Shown here piece after piece: positions 8,030 through 14,258 of a DNA stretch of 14,258 nt (position 1 is its first letter; the number at the start of each line of letters is the position of its first letter). The stretch covers positions 1-14,258 of the forward strand of contig CAZTJA010000084.1 of the NCBI GenBank assembly GCA_964613745.1, in the 5' to 3' direction. The position numbers and the translations under genes are program-made. The notes beneath the pieces were generated by a model, which ran no database searches, was not told the DNA's origin, and saw only the letters and a list, made by a program, of their open reading frames with translations. The stretch is from CAZTJA01 sp964613745. GTDB lineage: Bacteria > Desulfobacterota > Desulfomonilia > Desulfomonilales > Desulfomonilaceae.

Positions 8030-8046
8030 ACGGCAAGCCCGGCCGT
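8030..8046 (+). terminator. possible weak hairpin after the Fe-S domain gene
   Basis: ACGGC (8030-8034) and GCCGT (8042-8046) pair around a 7-base loop, 17 bases after the stop. A short T-run precedes the hairpin and does not follow it, so this is not a classic intrinsic terminator. Confidence 0.22.
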
Positions 8047-8111
8047 CACTAATGGCAAAATCTAAACAGCAAATCCCGAGCCTCGAAATTCTGCATTTCC
8101 TGTCTTTTCAA

Positions 8112-8127
8112 AATCACCTCCGTGATT
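8112..8127. repeat. short inverted repeat upstream of the small-protein gene
   Basis: AATCAC (8112-8117) and GTGATT (8122-8127) are exact reverse complements separated by CTCC. It lies 62 bases before the GTG start at 8189 and could be an operator for that gene. Alternatively it may be a small hairpin with no role. A poor promoter-like pair (ATGACA at 8135-8140, GATATC at 8158-8163, 17-base spacer) follows it. Confidence 0.3.
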
Positions 8128-8177
8128 AAATTCAATGACATATCGCTTTTCTAAATTGATATCGTGTTTGTTGAAAA

Positions 8178-8181
8178 GGAG
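8178..8181 (+). promoter_or_regulatory. ribosome binding site deciding the GTG start at 8189
   Basis: AAAAGGAG ends 7 bases before the GTG at 8189, an ideal spacing. The only longer in-frame ATG (8135) has no such site and would add 18 residues that look like non-coding leader. Confidence 0.6.
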
Positions 8182-8188
8182 AGCTAAA

Positions 8189-8494
8189 GTGACTGATCCA
8201 AGACCCGTAACGAGAGATATGCTGGTAAATCCAATTGAACTACAGGCTTCCGAAAACATTGATTTCTTTGAAGCCAAAGATATTGCCGATCAAAAAGCGA
8301 AGGAGTTGGATAGGAATCCGATGCTTCTCGCCTGGTTTGACGGACATAGAGGAAAACATTCCCCGGACGTGGTGTGCGGATGCGGAGACAAGCCGAGCTG
8401 GCTGGTTTATGCTCAGAATCGAGGCGGATTCATATCAGTAGATATTAACAAAGAAAAATTTGTATTCGTTTACCGTAGCGGGGATTTCAATTGA
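8189..8494 (+). CDS. small conserved-type protein of unknown function (possibly AF1514-like)
   Basis: The gene encodes 101 residues from a GTG start with a strong GGAG site. The sequence is soluble and mixed alpha/beta: a predicted helix (DFFEAKDIADQKAKELD), then PMLLAWFDGHRGKHSPD, a CGCGDKPSWLVYAQNRGG stretch with a Cys-x-Cys pair, and a beta-rich end (FISVDINKEKFVFVYRS). The spacing and conserved-looking Trp, Cys, Gly and Tyr positions recall the small uncharacterised family typified by Archaeoglobus AF1514 (DUF5619). That recollection is from memory and needs a profile search. No catalytic motif is recognised; the CxC pair could bind a metal. It follows the Fe-S domain gene by 176 bases on the same strand and ends at a terminator-like hairpin. 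Confidence 0.78.
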   Translation: MTDPRPVTRDMLVNPIELQASENIDFFEAKDIADQKAKELDRNPMLLAWFDGHRGKHSPDVVCGCGDKPSWLVYAQNRGGFISVDINKEKFVFVYRSGDFN

Positions 8495-8502
8495 GTCAAA
8501 TT

Positions 8503-8518
8503 GGCGGGTCTTCCCGCC
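8503..8518. terminator. bidirectional terminator hairpin
   Basis: GGCGGG (8503-8508) and CCCGCC (8513-8518) form a 6-bp all-GC stem with a TCTT loop. It lies 8 bases after the small-protein stop and 23 bases beyond the stop of the opposing fusion gene. Short T stretches flank it on each strand (ATTT on plus; AATTT on minus), consistent with termination of both converging transcripts, though the T-runs are weak. Confidence 0.55.
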
Positions 8519-8541
8519 ATTTCCCTCTACCTAAATTCTGC

Positions 8542-11184
8542 TCAATAAAAAAACTGCCTGATACCTGAAACGGCTCCATAGCTGAATAAAATGATGATGA
8601 TTGCATGAGGCACAAATTCCAGAGCCATTTCACCCCATGATTTATTCTTACCCTTGCTGAGACGATACGTGATCACCAGTGAACCGACAACGCCCAGGAG
8701 AATGAAAAACTCCTGAATCCTCAGCGTTACGGAAGGCGGTACAGTAATAACGAGTTGCTTAAATAAATCGAATTGAAACATTTGCCACAACATAATGGGG
8801 AAGTATACGCCTAAATTAATGAGGTAATAGAGGTGATACGCCATGTAAAAGGTCAATACCAGCGGCAACAAAGCCAAACCATATTTGGCGAAGTTTTCTC
8901 TTGGTGTTTCCCCGGTTGCTTTGCTCGATATATAGGAAGCCAAAAAAACCAATAGATTGACCGCACCGAGCATTAAGAGAAAGAATACAGTGAATCTAAG
9001 CATTTCCCCATGAAAGGGGAAAAGGTTCGTCCACCTCTGAAACAGCACGGTCTTCTGAAACAATTCGCTAATCAAACCGCCGAACATGGAGATGACCAGA
9101 ATTGCCGTGATTGCGGCTACCTGCTTGATTTCCCAGATTTCACGCCCCGGCACCCGCAAGTTGAGATGAACCGCGCTGTGGGGACAGTTCTTCACACAGG
9201 TTCCGCACATCTTACAAAATCGGTTGCTCCGAAGCGTCGGCACCAATTGGCCGAAAGGACAACCTTCCCTTTCAGCCGTTCCCGTGAAGCATTCATTAGA
9301 TGTACATTGGGAAGCGCAAACGGCTCTTTCTGCCCTTAGTTCAAAGGGAGACGTCTTGGCCAAAACCCCCATCATTCCACCCAGAGGGCATAAGTATCGG
9401 CACCAGGATTGCTTTTCGAAGATAATTGACGTGACCAGAGCCATACCGAAAATCGTGACGAGCAGAATGCCCGTATTGAGAGGTGAATTCCTAATGTCCG
9501 TGGCGGTTTCTATCCAAATGATGAAAAGAGCCGAAGCAGCTATTATCCAATCACTTTTCTGCTTAATAAAAATGGGTAAAGGAAGATCCCATGAGATAAT
9601 TTTCTTGGCAAGATGGCTCAAAGTTCCCATTGGGCACAGTGAGCACCAAAAGCGAGCCCAAAAGAATGCTCCGAATATCATAGTCGGCCAACCTATGGCC
9701 CAACTGAACAGTCCGCCGGCATTACTCTTAGGATCAGCGGGTCCGAGGAATAGCAAAATGAGCAGAATAAAGAAAAACGGGGCCGCCGCACTCTGAAAAA
9801 TCGCAGGAAACAAAGGGCTGCGAATAGCGGCCTTAAGCGCGGGGATCCTCAGGAGATTTACTTTCCCCAGCCCCTCCACCTTGCGTAGATCAAAATAAAT
9901 ATCCTGAGGTCGAATGATTCCATCTTCAGAGAGAAGAACCGCCCGCTTTAAAGTGGTGGCCAATTCCCGATCATTTCCCGGCCATGAATAAGAGACTAAT
10001 GCTTTCATAGTCTCCTTGGGAATCGTTCGAACGTCTTTGTGGAGTTCCTGAGAGTATTTTGACGCATAATGGTTTACTAGTGCCGGTATTTCTTTACGTC
10101 TCTTGCGAAGAGGAGGAATATCCAGCGAATGCTCCAGGAGCGAGTGAAGCAATGGATGCTTATCCGGGGAGATTTCACTTGCGTCAAGATTGGTGGTCCC
10201 GATGAGACGGAAATCCGAACTTAAATCGGATTTACCGCCTGTTCTTCTGAACATGCCCGTATTGAGGGTCTTTAATAATTTCAACTGAATCGCAGGAGTC
10301 AGCTGCTCAAGACCTTTTACCAGCAGGGTCCCCTCTTCGGTCAGTTCAAGATATCCCGGCGTTTCAGTCAGCCCACCGCTTCCCCGCTGTTCCGATCCGA
10401 AAAACAGTGCAGATTGGTCTTCAGTGGGATCACACACCGCATCAGGCAATTCACAAAAATCCAGTCCCGGCTCCGTCTGATGATGTGACCTTGCAAGATC
10501 CAGAAACAGAAAAACCCGCTTATGGTGGGAGCTCATCCCAAATAGCGCGTGGGCCAAAAACTCCTTCCCGACACCCGTTTCACCGGTAATAAGGATTGGT
10601 CGGCGCTCTGCTGCGAGTTCTTCTAATTTCTTCCCGGTCCTTCTGCGGACGGTTTCACTTACAAAGTAATCGGGAAAGAGGTGATCTTGCTGACTAATTA
10701 ATGCCTGGAGCGCTCTTTTCTTTCGGACATTCTTGGAGAGACGGTCATCAAGCTTGATGATCTTATTGGCAAGGAGTTTAAGGAGCTCCAACGCGAATTC
10801 AGGATTGTTTCTTATGATGGGTTCAAGATTGCTTGAGGCGATCTCGAATGTAGAACATTTCTCATCGGCGATTACTTCAGAATTTCCCGGAGAAGGTTTT
10901 CCCGACAAAAAACTGACTTCTCCGATGACATCGCCCGGCGTCAACACGTCGACCGTGAATTTTCGCCCCTCATCTTCATTGATAACAACTGAAGCTTTTC
11001 CGGAAATAAGGAATCTTATTGACGTCCCCGGATCTCCGGGGAAGAGAATTGTGTCTCCCGAATTGAATTCTTCTATCAATCCCTTCTCGAGAATTTCTTC
11101 CCTGATGGCTTGCGGTAAGTGCCGAAAAGGATCAAGCGTATTATTGGAGAAATATTCTGAAGGTAAATGATTTGTTATGGGCAT
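8542..11184 (-). CDS. cNMP-like / sigma-54-type AAA+ / NapH-NosR-like membrane ferredoxin fusion
   Basis: Numbered from the ATG at 11184 (880 residues). Residues 18-145 are a CRP-type cyclic-nucleotide-binding fold (PGDVIGEVSFLSGKPSPG, 83-100), but the cassette's usual Arg is replaced by Ser98. Residues 170-437 are a sigma-54-activator AAA+ domain: Walker A GETGVGKE (201-208, Lys207), sensor I IGTTN (328-332), Arg-finger region LRKRRKEIP (359-367) and sensor II WPGNDREL (401-408). The Walker B acidic pair is Lys290-Gly291 and the GAFTGA loop reads GSGGLT (268-273). There is no HTH. Residues 469-880 are membranous, with about 8-9 hydrophobic segments. C514SLCP and C595RYLCP are NapH/NosR/CcoG-like motifs, and C657-x2-C660-x2-C663-x3-C667P is a ferredoxin cluster; Cys 623, 627, 632 and 642 may hold another. 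Probable inner-membrane redox sensor or electron-transfer protein. The 11184 start fits an extended -10 just upstream. An open frame to 11376 would overlap the divergent malic enzyme gene. Confidence 0.82.
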   Translation of the reverse strand: MPITNHLPSEYFSNNTLDPFRHLPQAIREEILEKGLIEEFNSGDTILFPGDPGTSIRFLISGKASVVINEDEGRKFTVDVLTPGDVIGEVSFLSGKPSPGNSEVIADEKCSTFEIASSNLEPIIRNNPEFALELLKLLANKIIKLDDRLSKNVRKKRALQALISQQDHLFPDYFVSETVRRRTGKKLEELAAERRPILITGETGVGKEFLAHALFGMSSHHKRVFLFLDLARSHHQTEPGLDFCELPDAVCDPTEDQSALFFGSEQRGSGGLTETPGYLELTEEGTLLVKGLEQLTPAIQLKLLKTLNTGMFRRTGGKSDLSSDFRLIGTTNLDASEISPDKHPLLHSLLEHSLDIPPLRKRRKEIPALVNHYASKYSQELHKDVRTIPKETMKALVSYSWPGNDRELATTLKRAVLLSEDGIIRPQDIYFDLRKVEGLGKVNLLRIPALKAAIRSPLFPAIFQSAAAPFFFILLILLFLGPADPKSNAGGLFSWAIGWPTMIFGAFFWARFWCSLCPMGTLSHLAKKIISWDLPLPIFIKQKSDWIIAASALFIIWIETATDIRNSPLNTGILLVTIFGMALVTSIIFEKQSWCRYLCPLGGMMGVLAKTSPFELRAERAVCASQCTSNECFTGTAEREGCPFGQLVPTLRSNRFCKMCGTCVKNCPHSAVHLNLRVPGREIWEIKQVAAITAILVISMFGGLISELFQKTVLFQRWTNLFPFHGEMLRFTVFFLLMLGAVNLLVFLASYISSKATGETPRENFAKYGLALLPLVLTFYMAYHLYYLINLGVYFPIMLWQMFQFDLFKQLVITVPPSVTLRIQEFFILLGVVGSLVITYRLSKGKNKSWGEMALEFVPHAIIIILFSYGAVSGIRQFFY

Positions 11185-11211
11185 TCTTCTAACCGAGTTT
11201 AATTCCGCAAA

Positions 11212-11220
11212 ATTATACCA
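11212..11220 (-). promoter_or_regulatory. extended -10 promoter for the fusion gene
   Basis: On the minus strand TGG-TATAAT (11220-11212) is a perfect extended -10 element. No convincing -35 lies 16-18 bases upstream, as is usual for extended -10 promoters. Initiation near 11206 would give a leader of about 22 bases to the ATG at 11184, and would exclude the two upstream in-frame ATGs (11289, 11376). Confidence 0.45.
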
Positions 11221-11341
11221 CAATCTCTGAAAATCGGCATCTTTGGGGGTCTGCAGATGTCCAGCCTCAAAACGAACGATTCTTAGCATGAACGTGTCGG
11301 AAGTACGATGCGGGAAAAATGTACCCTCAACATGCTCGGAA

Positions 11342-11346
11342 AAGGA
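11342..11346 (+). promoter_or_regulatory. ribosome binding site deciding the malic enzyme start
   Basis: AAGGA lies 8 bases ahead of the ATG at 11355. This supports it over the in-frame ATG at 11319, whose 12 extra residues do not look like part of the ACT domain. Confidence 0.5.
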
Positions 11347-11354
11347 TCCATCCC

Positions 11355-12740
11355 ATGTACTACCATACCAGCCCAAGCTACAGTTTAACCATCCGCCTCA
11401 GTATAGAGCGAAGACCGGGCGTACTTGGAAAAATCACCACTCAGATCGGTCGGACCGGCGGGCTCATGGGAGCAATCTCCATCGTGCAGACGGAACGAGG
11501 TCGCATCATTAGAGATTTGATCGTGTATGCACGTGACCAAGAACATGAAGCGGAGATTGTACGCATTCTGGAGAACATACCCGAAGTAAGAGTCATCAAT
11601 GTCTCGGACAGAACGTTTGACTTTCATCGCGGCGGAAAAATTCAGGTTAATGCATTGCGTGACATCAACAATCCCGATGATCTGGCCATAGCATACACCC
11701 CCGGAGTCGGACGGGTAAGCCTTGCAGTGGCCGACAACATGGAAGCCGTTTACGATTACACTATGAAAGGAAACACCGTCGGCATAGTCACGGATGGTTC
11801 AGCCGTGTTGGGACTGGGGAACATCGGCCCGTACGGAGCATTACCCGTAATGGAAGGTAAGGCTCTCCTGTTCAAGAAATTTGCAGGTATAAATGCCTTT
11901 CCTATTTGTCTGAACACCACCGACGTGGATGCAATAATATCAACAGTGAAGGCAATCAGCCCCGGATTCGGGGGAATCAACCTGGAGGACATTTCAGCTC
12001 CCAGATGTTTCGAAATTGAAACTCGCCTCCGTGATGAACTCAATATACCTGTTTTCCACGATGATCAGCATGGAACCGCAATAGCCGTGTTGGCCGCCCT
12101 TAAAAATGCATTGCTGTTAGTAGGCAAAAAACTGGAAGCAGTCAAAATCGTATTATCCGGCGTTGGTGCAGCCGGAATTGCCTGCGCCAAAATCTTGCTG
12201 AGATGCGGCGCTTCCCACGTAATTCCATGCGATACGCATGGAGCCATATATCCGGGTAGATCCCACATGAATCCCGTAAAGGAAGAATTGGCAGGAATGA
12301 CGAACCCGAATAAGGTTTCAGGTTCTTTGAAAGACGTACTCACCGCAGCAGACGTATTCATCGGCGTCTCAGCAGGTAACATACTTCAACCCGCGGACCT
12401 CGGCGTCATGAATTCAAAGGCCATCGTGTTTGCACTATCAAACCCAATTCCCGAAGTAGATCCTGAAGGAGCAACGGCATACGCTTCGGTTGTGGCGACC
12501 GGTCGCAGCGACTTCCCGAATCAAATAAACAACGTGCTTGTGTTTCCTGGTATTTTCAGAGGCGCTTTGGATGCGAAAGCCGAAGAGATTACGGAAAAGA
12601 TGGAGTTAGCCGCTGCCGACGCGATTGCTCAAACCATAACGCCCGATGAGCTATCCAGTGAATGTATAATTCCCACGGCCTTTCACTCTAGTGTAGCTCG
12701 CAGAGTAGCCGAGGCGGTGAAACGTGCTGCCGAAAATTAA
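11355..12740 (+). CDS. malic enzyme with N-terminal ACT domain (probably NAD-dependent)
   Basis: Oxidative decarboxylation of malate to pyruvate and CO2 with reduction of NAD(P), in the cytoplasm. From the ATG at 11355 the product is 461 residues, the usual length for ACT-fused bacterial malic enzymes. Residues 8-80 form an ACT domain (LTIRLSIERRPGVLGKIT), a small-molecule-binding regulatory fold. The catalytic core follows: AYTPGV with Tyr114, TDGSAVLGLGNIG (147-158), PVMEGKALLFK with catalytic Lys169, metal ligands Glu211-Asp212 (NLEDI) and Asp237 (FHDDQHGTA), and a Rossmann loop GVGAAG (269-274). The Asp293 near the end of the second strand (PCDTHG) hints at NAD over NADP; this is inference. 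SNPIPE (362-367) and the C-terminal NNVLVFPGIFRGALD are family-typical. It is divergent from the fusion gene, and only 9 bases separate its stop from the opposing TPR gene, so no terminator fits between them. Confidence 0.93.
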   Translation: MYYHTSPSYSLTIRLSIERRPGVLGKITTQIGRTGGLMGAISIVQTERGRIIRDLIVYARDQEHEAEIVRILENIPEVRVINVSDRTFDFHRGGKIQVNALRDINNPDDLAIAYTPGVGRVSLAVADNMEAVYDYTMKGNTVGIVTDGSAVLGLGNIGPYGALPVMEGKALLFKKFAGINAFPICLNTTDVDAIISTVKAISPGFGGINLEDISAPRCFEIETRLRDELNIPVFHDDQHGTAIAVLAALKNALLLVGKKLEAVKIVLSGVGAAGIACAKILLRCGASHVIPCDTHGAIYPGRSHMNPVKEELAGMTNPNKVSGSLKDVLTAADVFIGVSAGNILQPADLGVMNSKAIVFALSNPIPEVDPEGATAYASVVATGRSDFPNQINNVLVFPGIFRGALDAKAEEITEKMELAAADAIAQTITPDELSSECIIPTAFHSSVARRVAEAVKRAAEN

Positions 12741-12749
12741 TCCGGTTTG

Positions 12750-14258
12750 TTACCAGAAAGGGCTGTAGGCGGGAGTCTGTGCTTCTATTAATCTTCTCTT
12801 CTGTTCTTCCATTCGGGTTATTTGAATCTTTTGCTCGGTATCTTTAAGCAACTTATCTACCGTTGCTATTCGAGCGGGTTCCTTGAGTAAAGTCAGTGCT
12901 TTTCTGAAATCGTTTACGGCTTTAACTTGATCGCCTTTGTTCAAATAAGCTATTCCGCGATTCGCATACGCAAGCCCCGATGAACTGTCCAGCTTTAAAG
13001 ATTTATCAAAATTCTGAATTGCCGCATCATACTGTTTCACGAGCACCAGATTCTTGGCCAAATCGTAATAATTCTTCGCAGTAGCATTCTTGGGATCCAA
13101 TACTATTGCTTTGGACAAATCTTCTGTTGCTTCGGAAGGCTTCTGCATAGCCTCGAACAATCTGGCTCTATCGAGAAGAAGCGCGGAATTTGTTGGATCT
13201 GCCTGAATAGCGGAATTGAGATCATCAAGAGCATTAACGTAATTTCCGAGAATCAGGTGCGCCCGACCACGGAGGCCACGAACAGGGGTTTCATTTGGAT
13301 CCGAACTAAGGATGTGGTCAAAATCCTTAACGGCCTCAGCAGGTTTAGCCAATTTCAGGAGAAGTTCACCCCGGGCAAGATAAAGAGCGGGATCATCTTT
13401 TTTCAAATCCAATAGTTTATTGTAGTCCTGAAGAGCAGCTTCGTCCCTTTCAATCTTTTGGTTCAGGACCGCTCGATTTGAAAATGCCATAATAAAATCG
13501 GGATCTAATTCTATCGCTCGGGTCACATCGGAAATTGCCTCGGAATAGTTACCCAGCTTGCTTTTTGCCCATCCTCTATTGTTGAAATATTCCGCATTAT
13601 TTCCGTCGAGGTTTATCGCTTTATTGTAAGTTTCGATTGCTTTAGAAAAATTTCCCTGGTTGAAATAAATATTCCCTATCCTAAACCACGCATCAGCATA
13701 TTTCGGATTCAGCTCAAGAGCTTTGTTAAAGCTTTGCAATGCTGCGTCATGGTTGCTCTTTTTATAATAGGCCAAGCCCCTATAGAAATGTGATTCCGAA
13801 TCCTCCGGATAAAGCCTCACAGCCTCATTTAAGTCTTTTATCGCCTTATCGTAATCCCCAAGCTGTTCCCACGATTCACCTCGCGTTCGTAATGCTCCAA
13901 CATGGCGAGGATCAATCTCCAAGACCCTTGTCAGATCTTGAACTGATTTATCGTATTTCTTTTTATGAAAAAATATAAGCCCACGCCCATAAAGCGCTTC
14001 CACCATATTGGGCTCTAGGGCCAGGACTTTGGTAAAATCCGCTAGTGCCTGATCTTCATCGCCCTTAGACCTATAGGCGGCACCCCGGTTAAATAACGCT
14101 CGTGAGTTTTTTGGATCGGACGCCAAAACTGCTGAGTAAAGCTGTATGGCTTTGTCAAGTTCCCATCGCCAGTGAGCCTCAATGGCCTCATACAATTTTT
14201 GCTGAGAATCCTGGGCCGGAACCGACGTGTTATCGAAAAGGCAAAATACAATAAGCAG
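12750..14258 (-). CDS. exported tetratricopeptide-repeat protein, 5' end beyond window
   Basis: About 502 codons are visible. The frame stays open to the right edge, so the TTG at 14195 is not a credible start. The 21 codons before it read LLIVFCLFDNTSVPAQDSQQ..., which is the end of a hydrophobic signal segment with a plausible signal peptidase site after VPA. The true start therefore lies just outside and the protein is exported. From there to about 50 residues before the end it is essentially continuous TPR: some 13 units of 34 residues, with the W/L-G-Y/F-A-P pattern (for example NKGDQVKAVNDFRKAL and NQGNFSKAIETYNKAINLD). The tail is charged and helical (QITRMEEQKRRLIEAQ) and ends SPFW. 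TPR solenoids bind protein partners; no catalytic domain is present, so the specific role is unknown. It is convergent with the malic enzyme gene. Confidence 0.85.
   Translation of the reverse strand: MLIVFCLFDNTSVPAQDSQQKLYEAIEAHWRWELDKAIQLYSAVLASDPKNSRALFNRGAAYRSKGDEDQALADFTKVLALEPNMVEALYGRGLIFFHKKKYDKSVQDLTRVLEIDPRHVGALRTRGESWEQLGDYDKAIKDLNEAVRLYPEDSESHFYRGLAYYKKSNHDAALQSFNKALELNPKYADAWFRIGNIYFNQGNFSKAIETYNKAINLDGNNAEYFNNRGWAKSKLGNYSEAISDVTRAIELDPDFIMAFSNRAVLNQKIERDEAALQDYNKLLDLKKDDPALYLARGELLLKLAKPAEAVKDFDHILSSDPNETPVRGLRGRAHLILGNYVNALDDLNSAIQADPTNSALLLDRARLFEAMQKPSEATEDLSKAIVLDPKNATAKNYYDLAKNLVLVKQYDAAIQNFDKSLKLDSSSGLAYANRGIAYLNKGDQVKAVNDFRKALTLLKEPARIATVDKLLKDTEQKIQITRMEEQKRRLIEAQTPAYSPFW

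Noticed and set aside
9224..9796. Open frame of 190 codons on the plus strand
   Set aside because: Antisense to the ferredoxin part of the fusion gene, whose Cys motifs and membrane segments are clear.
10733..11170. Open frame of 145 codons on the plus strand
   Set aside because: Antisense to the cyclic-nucleotide-like domain; low-complexity Ser-rich translation typical of a shadow.
11185..11376. N-terminal extension of the fusion protein by up to 64 residues
   Set aside because: It would overlap the start of the divergent malic enzyme gene, has no ribosome site at either upstream ATG, and an extended -10 element sits inside it.
1..14258. Mobile element, CRISPR array, tRNA or rRNA
   Set aside because: No transposase or integrase motif, no regularly spaced direct repeats, and no cloverleaf or rRNA-like sequence was seen on either strand.

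Overview
The window looks like ordinary chromosomal DNA of an anaerobic, Gram-negative bacterium. The best guess is Desulfobacterota (the former deltaproteobacteria, perhaps a Desulfomonile- or Syntrophobacter-like lineage). This is an inference from the gene content: a very large PilY1-type pilus protein, a lipoprotein murein transglycosylase (so an outer membrane is present), an ACT-domain malic enzyme, a protein with the Fe-S module of acetyl-CoA synthase/Rnf proteins, and a NapH/NosR-like membrane ferredoxin fused to regulatory domains. Base composition is moderate, with no visible compositional break. I found no tRNA, rRNA, CRISPR array, insertion sequence or phage gene.

Layout. Positions 1-4755 (+) hold the C-terminal part (about 1584 codons) of a PilY1/PilC-like type IV pilus protein whose start lies left of the window. 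Convergent to it, 4869-6146 (-) is an MltD-like lipoprotein with an SLT domain and two LysM domains, with a good sigma-70-type promoter in front of it. Upstream on the same strand, 6302-7000 (-) is a small histidine-kinase-like protein with an intact phosphoacceptor His but a decayed ATP-binding half. A divergent gap (7001-7226) carries a near-perfect 22-bp palindrome. Then come 7227-8012 (+), a protein with a C-terminal four-Cys Fe-S domain, and 8189-8494 (+), a 101-residue conserved-looking small protein.

Positions 8542-11184 (-) encode the most unusual product: a cyclic-nucleotide-binding-like domain, a sigma-54-activator-type AAA+ domain, and a polytopic membrane part with CxxCP/CxxxCP and ferredoxin clusters. 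It lacks a DNA-binding domain, and its AAA+ part lacks the Walker B acidic pair and the GAFTGA loop. Divergent from it, 11355-12740 (+) is an ACT-domain malic enzyme. Convergent with that, 12750 to the right edge (-) is an exported protein made almost wholly of tetratricopeptide repeats, whose first residues lie beyond the window.

How the genes relate. No single operon spans the window. Most genes stand alone or face each other. The two ends concern the cell surface (pilus, murein, exported TPR protein); the middle concerns sensing and redox chemistry. A functional link between the Fe-S gene, the small protein and the cNMP-AAA-ferredoxin fusion is possible from proximity only. The best candidate for an undescribed activity is the 8542-11184 fusion, which I read as a membrane redox or ligand sensor whose AAA+ part acts as a nucleotide-binding or protein-interaction module, not as a sigma-54 activator.
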